Of a DNA stretch of 64,000 bases, positions 32,032 to 40,919 are shown in pieces. Position 1 is the stretch's first letter. Each line of letters starts with the position of its first letter. Under the pieces are notes generated by a model, which saw nothing but the letters and a program-made list of their open reading frames with translations, ran no database searches and had not been told where the DNA came from. A program made the position numbers and the translations under genes. This stretch comes from Meconema thalassinum (Eukaryota > Arthropoda > Insecta > Orthoptera > Tettigoniidae), in the NCBI GenBank assembly GCA_946902985.2, contig OX336392.1, forward strand, positions 462,670,693 to 462,734,692, given 5' to 3'.

Positions 32032-32192
32032 TACCAGTGATCTTAGCACTTTGTTCTCAACCGAATACAGTGAGTCATCTGCAAAAACATGTTGTTCTCA
32101 TATTTTCTATGTTACACAAACTGTGCTGTTTTGTAAAAAATAATAATAACTAAAAGATGACCATACCTATCCTTCACTAGTTAAATAAATAT
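32032..32192 (+). repeat. Duplicated sequence, copy 1, right half
   Basis: Begins TACCAGTGATCTTAGCAC directly after the CR1-like insertion and ends AGTTAAATAAATAT. It matches 32544-32699 closely. Together with 29083-29441 it rebuilds the first copy of a ~510-bp unit. It runs straight into copy 2 at 32193. Confidence 0.88.
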
Positions 32193-32699
32193 CCATATCC
32201 AAGTACACATGGCTGATGACAGTGATGTCCTAACCCACTCACAAAAAAACAACAACAACTAGCCACAGAAAGTTTTCATCCGTGATAAGAAAACAGGCTA
32301 GTAATGGAAAGCCTATGACAGAAAAGGTTACCTACAGAAATGGAACAGAGCAGCAGTCATGACACATGAGAACATTTACCAAAGAAGAAACTTGTTGTTG
32401 ATTCATAAAAGGGCATGATAATGTTATAATTTAGAAACAAACACTTGATATATAGTAATCATACAGTAACAGTTTTCATATGGCAATATTTACAATATCA
32501 GGCATGGCATAAGCTTACCCGATAACACATAAAACATGCTAATTACCAGTGATCTTAGCACTTTGTTCTAAACAGAATACAGTGAGTCATCTGCAAAAAC
32601 ATGTTGTTCTCATATTTTCTATGTTACACAAACTGTGCTGTTTTGTAAAAAAAAAACTAAGAGATGACCATATCTATCCTTCACTAGTTAAATAAATAT
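32193..32699 (+). repeat. Duplicated sequence, copy 2, uninterrupted
   Basis: The second tandem copy of the ~507-bp unit. It has the junction GCTAATTACCAG intact at 32538-32549, so it is the pre-insertion form of the site occupied in copy 1. Differences from copy 1 are scattered substitutions and small gaps in A-runs. It has no coding content. Confidence 0.88.
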
Positions 32700-32772
32700 A
32701 GACTTTTCAAAAGATCCTTTCCACTTTTCAATACAAAATGTTGTATTCCCTATTATATTGGTAGCACTGAAT

Positions 32773-33000
32773 GAAAGTAGAACGAGCGATAACATTCTCT
32801 ATAGTACATGAATTAGCCAAAATACCTCATCAAACGATGAGAAATAAATCAGGGAATGATGTTTTAATAGATGTTTCCTCCTCCACTGTCTGTGACTCAC
32901 CCAGCCATCCCAAATAGGATCACGACTTATGTAGGCAGAATTCCAGCTGTGGCCACCATTGTCCACATCAATCATCATCAAACCGGTATTGTCAACCTCG
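32773..33000 (-). repeat. ~225-bp dispersed repeat, copy A
   Basis: It matches 37998-38215 in the same orientation over about 220 bp (AATTAGCCAAAATA, ATGAGAAATAAATCA, CACCCAGCCATCCC, AATAGGATCACGACTTAT). The minus-strand frames of both copies share YISRDPIWDGWV. That could be a shared non-coding repeat or a relic of a coding exon. The two copies bracket the LINE at 33014-37124 plus satellite DNA. Confidence 0.75.
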
Positions 33001-33084
33001 CCCTTACGGTACTATAAAATAAGAACTTTATTGCAGCCAATGGCCAAATTAATAAATTAACATTAAAATACAAAAAAGATTGCC

Positions 33085-35887
33085 CTAGTCTTCACTACAA
33101 AACATTGTAAGTGTAACCCGTCTTTGTTTGCACAACATCACGTGATACCTATCACACTGTTCTCCACATAGCAAACAGATGCACTGCTGGTCCGGCTGAT
33201 GAAATCTCTTCTTGGTGCATACTTTAAAATGAAAGCCATGCACCGAAAATCTCGTGACTATATGACGCAAATCGTACAATGCATTTGTCCATTTAGTTGA
33301 AAGCATCGCGTCAGTGCCGTAAAAGTCGTCCCATATGTCTTCTTTCTTCCTTTTCAATTCTGTCAGTAGAGTCTCATATCCAGGTGTAACGGGCAGCAGT
33401 AGGTTCAGTCTCAGGTCTTCAACGAAATATGGCTATCTAGCTAGCAGGTAAACCAAACTGGATGGCGTGTACTTTGAAAGGCACAAAGCTCTCTTGAGAT
33501 AGATGGATTTTACTCTTTCCAGATCTGCCAGGTGTTTTCTCTTGAGATGTATCCATATATTTTCCAATCCATACGATGCAATTGGTGCTATTTTTACATG
33601 AAACAATTGGATTGCAGTCTTTAGGGACAATTTATGAATTTGTTTTATGTCACTCATCGCTTTCACTGCAGCGGTCAGCTTGTCTCTCATATGGATTGTA
33701 AAAACGTTTCCCAGAGTCTGCAAAGTTATCCCCAGATACTTAAAATGAGTCACCGATGGAAGAAGTCTGTCTTTATAGCTTATCTTTCCCCGCTTCCCTC
33801 CTTTCCTGAATGTCATCATAACTGTCTTGTCCTCGTTTAAGCGTAATTCATTGACTTCAGCCCAATCCACCAACTTGTTGAAAGCTCTTTGGAGATATTC
33901 CATACTTGATGATGATAGAACCATGTCGTCTGCGTATATATATAACCTGACTTTGTCCGTCAATGTTGCTTCTACTATGTCCGCAGTGGCGATGTTGAAC
34001 AACAGGGGACTTAGAGGGTCCCCTTGTAGTACACCATTAGTTTGTTGTATCGGCTTAGACTTGGAGATGTTGTCATTAATCTCCACACAATTCCAGCTAA
34101 GAATATTCCGTATTATAGTGGTCAGGTAGTGCTCCTCGCCTATGAATTTCTCCAATTTTTTCAATAGGATAGTTCTGTTTAATGTGTCAAAAGCCTTGCT
34201 GTAATCAATGAACACTGCGTAAAGTTTTCCACTTGGTGGTGCTAATGCCTCCTCTATTTCCATCTGAAGACACTGAATAGCTTGTAAGGTGGATCTACCT
34301 CTCCGGAAACCGAATTGCATATCTGGCATTTTTATATCCACGTGCTCTGTCAGACGTTCACATATCAGCTTCGTCAAAGTTTTGAAGAGTGTACACTCAA
34401 GAGCTATACCTCTGTATGCATTCGGGTCACTGGTATCCCCCTTTCCCTTATAAAGCATCTTAATTGTAGATCTCCTCCAGCTGTCCGGTATATTCCCACG
34501 GCGGATGCATTTATTTAAAATAGACAATATTCCCTCTTTAAGGACTGGTGCTACGCTTTTAAGGTGTTCATTATAGATAAAATCTGGACCACATGCCTTG
34601 TTATTCTTCGTACTGTTTATCACTCTCAACACCTCTTCTTCTGTAAACAATTGTAAATGATCTGTTACATGGGAGTTTCCTGATGGACGTGTTTCCCTGT
34701 CTTGGAGAATAAGCGACAAATGTTCTTCCCAGATCTCCATTGGGATACTCCTTGGGAATCTGGGCTGTCTTGGGTTTAAAGCCCTGTAGGGATTCTGTTC
34801 TGCTTCTTCAACAAGTTTTCTTTCTTCATTCTCTTGGAATGAAATCCGTGTTGCTTTCAAGATGACCTTATATTGTCTCCTTTTTTCGCTATAAGCTTGA
34901 AGATTCTCTGGTGAGGAATATTGTAAGGCCTGATGCAAGGCTGTTAAAGCCACCTTACGGGCAATATAACATTCTTCATTAAACCACAATTTAGATTTCT
35001 TCGCCACAACATGTACAGGATATGCTGCATGCAGAATAAGCTGTTCAATTTCATTCGTTGCAGCGTCAAGATCACCCATTGATATTAATTTCAAAATGGC
35101 CTGGTTGTCCGTGAGGTTTATCAGTTTCGTATCTATTTTTCTCGAGATCTTCACAGGCACATTTTCACTTTGGAAATTCTCTGGTTTCAAACTGAACACC
35201 GTTACAACAGGAAGGTGTTTCCTAGTTGAATCCCTTATTATTATTTGGCTTACAGGAACGATATGTCTCCTGTTTGTAAGGACTAAATCAATAGCACTAG
35301 ATCCATTGTAGCATATATAGGTCATCTGCTGCGCGTCATTCACAAGAGTCAATCCTTCCCCTTCCAAGTAGTCTAGCACTGAAGACGTCTTGTGACATGT
35401 CTTATCGATGCGACAGTTAAGGTCTCCGGCCAATATTAAAGCATCATTTACTGTTGTCTTGTTCATTGCATAGGCTATCTCTTCAATTATATCAACAGCT
35501 GACTTGTCAGGTTGAAAATAAACTCCCATGATTACACATAGTCTTGATTTTATCATTAGTACATTGTCTGTTTTATGTAAAATTCTGAATGGTGCTAGTT
35601 TGGCTTTAAGCAGACATGTAATTCCCCCTTTTGGTCTACCCAGAGGTCCCTGATTCGCTAGTATATTAAACGTATACGCATAGTTTGCCGTCCATTCTAC
35701 TGTCAGCATTGTTTCTGTAAGTATCACAACATCATGCTCCGCAAAAACGTAGTCCGGTACAATCTTTGTGACGCTCCTTAGACCTTCCACATTCCATAGA
35801 AATGTTCGTAAAATCTCTGATCTACTTTTCGTGTGTGGAAAATGCTCTATTTCCTTCCAAATCGGCTCCTCTGTTGTACAGTCCCTA
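33085..35887 (-). pseudogene. LINE ORF2: APE and RT, one nonsense codon
   Basis: Reading begins just after the ORF1 stop with no ATG near the start. The first recognisable sequence is ILRTFLWNVEGLRS. APE blocks: VVILTETML, LAGDLNCRIDK and NGSSAIDLVL. RT blocks: ACGPDFIYNEHLK, DPNAYRGIALE, FIDYSKAFDTLNR, GVLQGDPLSPLLF and the catalytic YADD. After VYLLAR comes a single TAG near 33433. The same frame then continues through PYFVEDLRLNLLLPVTPGY to a Cys-rich end, CLLCGEQCDRYHVMLC, and stops at 33085. Apart from that one codon the frame of about 900 residues is intact. The lack of an ATG suggests ORF2 is translated by coupling to ORF1. Confidence 0.87.
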
Positions 35888-37054
35888 TCTTCGAATACGA
35901 AAGGGCCTTACGAGTACATCCTTTGGCCAAAACTCTGGTTTCTCTGTTTCTTGAAGATACTGATATGGTACTCCTAATTTGAACGCCTTATTCGTTCCAA
36001 TTGTTTTCAGTTCCTCACAAGTGGTATTACCACGTATACCCTTTTCTGAAAGGAAGCCTTTCAATTTCTCTGTCGTCGCTTGTTGAGAACATCCTCCTAC
36101 ATAGAGCCAGGCGAATCTTTCTCCTGCTTGTAGTGCTAAAACTGAAGATGTGTCTGTTCCAATTATGATCTGCTGACTTCTTCTTTTCCTCCTATTGCTC
36201 TCTACCAAAATAAAACCATCCTCTTTCTCAATTCTCCTCTCCTCTGTGTACTGAAATTCATTGCTTTTATGAACGCCCTGTGGCTTGCTTATTGAACCCA
36301 CCTGGTTGATCAATTGTTCGACTGGAGACCGAGGAATTTCCAAGCTTCCATCATTGACCTCATTTGGTTTCTGCTTAGCTTCTCCATGGGATATGTTGCT
36401 GCAAACAGCTGGTGCTTTCGGGAATGATATTACCGTATTGTTTCCTTGATTGGTATGATCTGATATGGTGCTGCATACAGCTGGTGCTTTCGGGGATGAT
36501 ATTACCGTATTGTTTCCTTGATTGGTATGATCTGTAGCTGGCAGAGACCCAGGCTTACTGTTTCCCTTCACACGATGATATTCGTTTCCTAAGATTGATG
36601 AGATGGAAGGTCGACGTTCGTTGTGCAATTTACTAAGTGCGCTTGTTATTTGATCTATTTTTATATTGATTTCTGCTCTCATATCTTCAAGTTCATTCTT
36701 CATAGTTTTCCCTGCTTTGTATAAAATGAAATCCTCTTGACATCCAGAGCAAAGCCATAACAGCTTAGATTTTCTTTTATTGGATGGTTTAAGGGAATTA
36801 AATTGTCCCTGTTGCAATTCAGCACATTGAAGATGATGCCATTTCTGGCATATACCATCACAAGCAACAGCATTCTCATTTTCTTCCACCCTCCGTTCAC
36901 ATATTGGGTACATATCCTCATTCCGTTTAGCATATGACTCTTGGGAAATACTACAAGGATCTGCGGATGTAACTCGTTTCCTACAGGCATTATACTTGCC
37001 ATCTCTATTTTCCACCCTGAGATCACTCAATGAAACCGAGCGCTGTGCATCCAT
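35885..37054 (-). CDS. LINE ORF1 with PHD-like finger
   Basis: A complete 389-residue frame from the ATG at 37054. Residues about 50-110 form a PHD-type finger with the order CPICERRV, CDGICQKWHHLQC and LWLCSGC. A helical segment (about 115-150, KNELEDMRAEINIKIDQITS) follows. Two near-identical 23-residue repeats (DHTNQGNNTVIS.PKAPAVCS) come next, and then a C-terminal domain with FAWLYVGGC and FWPKDVLVRPF. ORF1 proteins bind LINE RNA, and PHD fingers usually read histone tails, so a chromatin-targeting role is conceivable. ORF1 runs directly into the ORF2 frame. Confidence 0.83.
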   Translation of the reverse strand: MDAQRSVSLSDLRVENRDGKYNACRKRVTSADPCSISQESYAKRNEDMYPICERRVEENENAVACDGICQKWHHLQCAELQQGQFNSLKPSNKRKSKLLWLCSGCQEDFILYKAGKTMKNELEDMRAEINIKIDQITSALSKLHNERRPSISSILGNEYHRVKGNSKPGSLPATDHTNQGNNTVISSPKAPAVCSTISDHTNQGNNTVISFPKAPAVCSNISHGEAKQKPNEVNDGSLEIPRSPVEQLINQVGSISKPQGVHKSNEFQYTEERRIEKEDGFILVESNRRKRRSQQIIIGTDTSSVLALQAGERFAWLYVGGCSQQATTEKLKGFLSEKGIRGNTTCEELKTIGTNKAFKLGVPYQYLQETEKPEFWPKDVLVRPFRIRR

Positions 37055-37124
37055 CTCTCCGTATACTCTCAGTCTTCCAGCAGCCTAAAACACTCCTTGC
37101 AAACTCACTCGTTCCGCAATGTAC

Positions 37125-37399
37125 CGGTACTGGTGATCTGACCTTACGATCTACGTGGCTGTGATGTTTCACCACCAGATCCCAAAATGGCGCTCAGTAT
37201 GTGTCTATCTCACAGTAAAGACAATAAGACAATTATATTCCTATTATCAAAGTACGTCACTTTGCTACACACGTGATGAATGCTTTTCACTTAGCTACTC
37301 AATTTTTTAACAGTTATATTCATTGAACTTACGAATTTCCTGAATTCTTGGTCATATTAACACGGAACACGATCCAACTGGACTTCGCCTTTCTTTTGT
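37125..37399. other. Flank of PHD-type LINE
   Basis: Starts with the second target-duplication copy. I see no gene and no repeat that I can name. Confidence 0.35.
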
Positions 37400-37765
37400 T
37401 GTTCACCCATGCCGCACCAACACCCTTCGATTTGTCCAATCCAATAGTTTTTGACGCGTCCAGATCAATGGTTTTGTGTCAACCGTGCCCCGCTGGCTGC
37501 GCTCGGCCAAAGCCACTCCTACACCGACCATTCTAACCTTCGTTTTGTGGTATCCAATGGTTTTTGACAATGGTTACATCCTTACGTGTCCAGATCAATG
37601 GTTTTGTGTCAACCGTGCCCCACTAGCTGCGCGCAGCCAAAGTCGCACCTGCACACGACCATTCTAACCTTCGTTTTGTCCAATCCAATGTTTTTTGGCA
37701 ATGGTTACAGCCTAACGCGCCCAGATCAATGAGTTATGACAATGGTTACAGCTTAATGCATCCCG
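37400..37765 (+). repeat. ~130-bp satellite, plus orientation
   Basis: GATCAATGG words start units at 37463, 37593 and 37724, steps of 130 and 131 bp. Each unit holds TTTTGTGTCAACCGTGCCCC, a CTGCGC.CGGCCAA block, ACCATTCTAACCTTCG and TTTTTGACAATGGTTACA. These are the reverse complements of words in the 117-bp array at 12623-12972. The extra length comes from a segment like CGCACCTACACCCGACC. Confidence 0.82.
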
Positions 37766-37997
37766 ATTATTTCTTTGATCAACAGTGATTTTGTATCTCA
37801 CATGTTGGGAACAATGTGTGCGCCCCGGTGCGTGCAGCTAGAGTGAGCCGTGATGACAGTTGAACGAGATGCAAGCGCTGTAGAAACATGGCAGCCGTTT
37901 TTAAAATAGCAATAAATAAAAACACATATTTACGAACTTTAGCACATATATGAGGTTCAGTAGTGACAATTCAAATTGAAACCAACGGTAGCGATGA
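37766..37997. repeat. Duplicated spacer next to satellite, copy 1
   Basis: CAGTTGAACGAGATGCAAGC at 37858 and the following A-rich 110 bp recur as CAGTTCAACGAGATGCAAGC at 38651. Satellite and spacer together therefore form a longer unit repeated about 795 bp apart. Confidence 0.65.
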
Positions 37998-38215
37998 ATG
38001 AAGATAGAACGCGCGATAAAATTCTCTACAATACACGAATTAGCCAAAATATCCTTTGAAACGATGAGAAATAAATCAAGGAGCGATGTTTTAATAGATA
38101 TTTCCTCCTCCGCTGTCTGTGACCCACCCAGCCATCCCAAATAGGATCACGACTTATATAGCCAAAATTACAGCTGTCAGCGCTATTGTTCAAATCAATC
38201 GTCATCAATACAGTA
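37998..38215 (-). repeat. ~225-bp dispersed repeat, copy B
   Basis: Direct-orientation partner of 32773-33000 (see that entry for shared words). Here it sits between two copies of the satellite-spacer unit. The minus frame reads YISRDPIWDGWVGHRQ. Confidence 0.75.
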
Positions 38216-38399
38216 CGATGACAGTTCAGCCGCTAGTGCGCATCTTTAGTGCGCATCACTTAGTTCATTACATCGTACGCCGAATTGAATCGTTTATTCA
38301 CCATGGATTGTGGAAATTGCCTCATAACGGTCTGTAATTTCAATCGGCGATTCTATGATCAACTGTAGTAAATATTTGGTTTTTTTCCGCACAACTGTG

Positions 38400-38770
38400 G
38401 TTTTGAAAATGTTTATAGCCTAACGCACCCAGCGTTTTGTGTCAACCGTGTCCCACTAGCTGCGCGCGGCCAAGACCGCACCTACACCCGACCATTCTAA
38501 CCTTCGTTTTGTCTAATCCAATGGTTTTTGACAATAGTTACAGCCTAACGCATCCAGATCAATGGTTTTTGACAATGGTTACGGCATAACACGCCCCGAT
38601 GAATGTTTTTTTATCAACAGTGTGTGCTGCTAGAGTATGCCTTGTTGACAGTTCAACGAGATGCAAGCTCTGTCAGAACATAGCAACCGTTTATAAAAAG
38701 AGCAATAAATATAAACACATATTTATGTACTTTAGCACATAACTTATATGAGGTGCAGTATTGACCAGGT
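38400..38770 (+). repeat. Satellite plus spacer, second copy
   Basis: It starts in TTATAGCCTAACGCACCCAG, includes TTTTGTGTCAACCGTGTCCC and ACCATTCTAACCTTCG, and then a CAGTTCAACGAGATGCAAGC spacer that ends ATATGAGGTGCAGTATTGACC. It parallels 37600-37975. Confidence 0.75.
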
Positions 38771-39419
38771 TTCCTAATTTCAATGTTGATGCAAGGGTAT
38801 AAGCCGCATTCTACTTTCATTTAGAATTAATATTATATTATTTACAGGGTGGATACATTTTTAGGCATTTGCACCTTCTACAGTCCTTATGCGATCAGTT
38901 CCTAAAAATACTCTCTAGCACGTATGTTACATTAGATTAAAACTTTTAAAATAGGCCTACATTAACGTTCATCCAATGAAACTAGATGTAAAGAAACTTG
39001 CAAGACTTCATTCAGTCCATTGTTAAAAATCTGAACAAATAAAAATTTGTTCCAGTGAAACATTCTTCAGATTGTGTTCCATTTTATCTGTGAAATTGAA
39101 ACAAAAGCCCTCTTAGAAATTGTATGTTAAAATTGCATTAAATATCCCATTTAAAGCGTACACTTACCCTCTCCATTCTAACCTTCGCTTTACAACCAAC
39201 ATTCTCCAAAACACTCTGCTGGTTGTAGAGCTATTTACCACTTTCTGGACTGGACGTTTAATGTGACTGTACACAGAGGTTATTAGTTGCATTTTAAACT
39301 GACATCTCCACTATAGGACAACTTCTTGCAATCAGTTCAACGTTTGGTATGCTAACACTACATGCCTCAATAATTTCAAGAAATGGTCACCTATTGTAAA
39401 TGCCAATTCATTGTTCATC
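38771..39419. other. Gene-free stretch
   Basis: A lone satellite word (CATTCTAACCTTCG) lies near 39176. Nothing else is recognised. Confidence 0.4.
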
Positions 39420-39427
39420 CTATACTT

Positions 39428-40036
39428 CAGTGGCGGCCGGTAATAAGGTTGCAGTGATACACAACGACCAGATTAATTCAATAAAAGCAATTAATACCGT
39501 AATAATATTTTCAGTAATAAAAGCTGTACGTTTCCTTTTATATGCATAGGAATTCATAATTCTGTTCTTTAATAAATCAGGAAATCTTACAGTAAGTTAC
39601 TGTGAACTGTCTGAGAAAGCAAAGCGCGCCAACCGGTTAGGAGTGCTCGTTACCAGGCCCGAGCACCGACCAGATCTCAATAGTGAAGGGTATGGCAGAG
39701 ATGCTAGACCGAGTAAGTCCTATCCCAACAGTTAACTCGGCTGATCGTTGCTTGCTGTTTGCAACAAGGGAGCCGAGGAGCGGACGGAGACATCTGAGAT
39801 GCTCCGTCAACTGCCGATACCATGTCTTGCAGGTTTTCATGTAGCCTAACTATTTAATCCGGTGATCCAGTGGCAATGTGATGTTCTCTGAACTGCGGCA
39901 TTCGTGATGAATGAGGTACATCCGTTTTACCGCACAATTGAATACAGTTTTCTTTGATATCAAGCAGTCTTTTATCCCCCCACCCCCTTAATGAAAAAGG
40001 ACAACACCCATAACAATTATCCACCAGCCGCCACTG
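39428..40036. mobile_element. hAT-type MITE with perfect 8-bp target duplication
   Basis: The 609-bp element starts CAGTGGCGGCCGGT and ends with the reverse complement of CAGTGGCGGCTGGT. It is flanked by CTATACTT at 39420-39427 and 40037-40044. An 8-bp duplication and CAGTGGCGG ends are typical of hAT elements. The interior is non-coding, so it would have depended on a transposase supplied elsewhere. A pyrimidine-rich CCCCCCACCCCC run lies near the right end. Confidence 0.92.
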
Positions 40037-40319
40037 CTATACTTACAGATTAGTAATTAGCCATGTACAGAAGTGGATCAAGTAACACAATATTAATTGA
40101 ACCAGAGGGTCATTATCATGGTGCGCCCTGGAATTCGCGGCAAACTATGGCGTCATTTGGCTGGTCAGGTGCGGAGCGAGTGGACATCGCAATACCCTGC
40201 TCCGCTGACTCATATCGTTAGATCACACGTGTTTTGTCATTTATATGGATGTGTATCTGCAAAGCTTAGAAGTTAGTGTTGCACGTTTAGTGAGTATTGT
40301 GATTACTGTGATTGTTGGT

Positions 40320-40720
40320 CATGCCTAGACACCAATTGACACAGCGCGAACGTGTGTATATCCATAATTCGTATATGAAAAGCAGAAAGTCTTGTTCTTA
40401 AACAAGATTAAAATGTCGAATCAAGTTTCCAGGAAGACCTGTGCATAATGCCAGTACAATTAGGAGGCTCGCCAAACGATTCAAGAAAACAGGCAGGGTA
40501 AATAATAAACATTTTAACAGACAACGTTGTGTTCTTACAGAACGGGGACACCAAGAGCCAGCTGATGAGCCAGCTTGGTGTCCTAGGCGAAACTCCACAC
40601 AAGACACGGCACAAACCTAGCAGAATTGCTGAGATTGTTGTCCATTCTTTCATCAGAAGATGTCAGGTGTGTGTTACAAGAGAGGGAGGACATTTTCGGC
40701 ATCGACAATGAGCACTGTAC
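40320..40720 (+). pseudogene. Decayed helix-turn-helix transposase-like fragment
   Basis: Frames read in pieces: PRHQLTQRERVYIHNSYMKS, then FPGRPVHNASTIRRLAKRF and KKTGRVNNKH, then a proline/arginine-rich linker. The layout resembles the DUF4817-type or mariner-like N-terminal HTH region common in insect genomes. At least two frame changes are needed and no catalytic domain follows. The call is tentative. Confidence 0.35.
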
Positions 40721-40919
40721 ATATTATTGAACATGGTTGGTAAAAGTGTTCAAGTGTGCACCAACCACCGACTGAACATTGTATGCGTGCCCGCGATCAG
40801 CGCCAGTCAACGCCGGCTTAGCTTGCCGTGTTTACCGGGGCGCACAATGATAACGACACTGTACATACAATGAGAGAATATTGTAAAATTCCTAATTTCT
40901 ACTGAACGGCCATGAACAG

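Larger units (their letters stand above)
33014..37124 (-). mobile_element. Near-complete LINE with PHD-type ORF1
   Basis: A 4.1-kb minus-strand element with two ORFs. CGGTACT occurs at 33007-33013 and 37125-37131 as a likely 7-bp target duplication. The 3' end (left) is AT-rich, with an AATAAAG signal near 33043 in element orientation. ORF1 and ORF2 are adjacent with no spacer. A PHD finger in ORF1 is known from CR1-type LINEs, so a CR1-superfamily origin is plausible. The GVLQGDPLSPLLF wording of its RT differs from the element at 29442. Fragments of the same family lie at 15868-16130 and 44710-44901. Confidence 0.82.

Noticed and set aside
37400..38620. Regularly spaced repeats considered as a CRISPR-like array
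   Set aside because: Units are contiguous 130-bp satellites with no unique spacers, in a eukaryotic genome.
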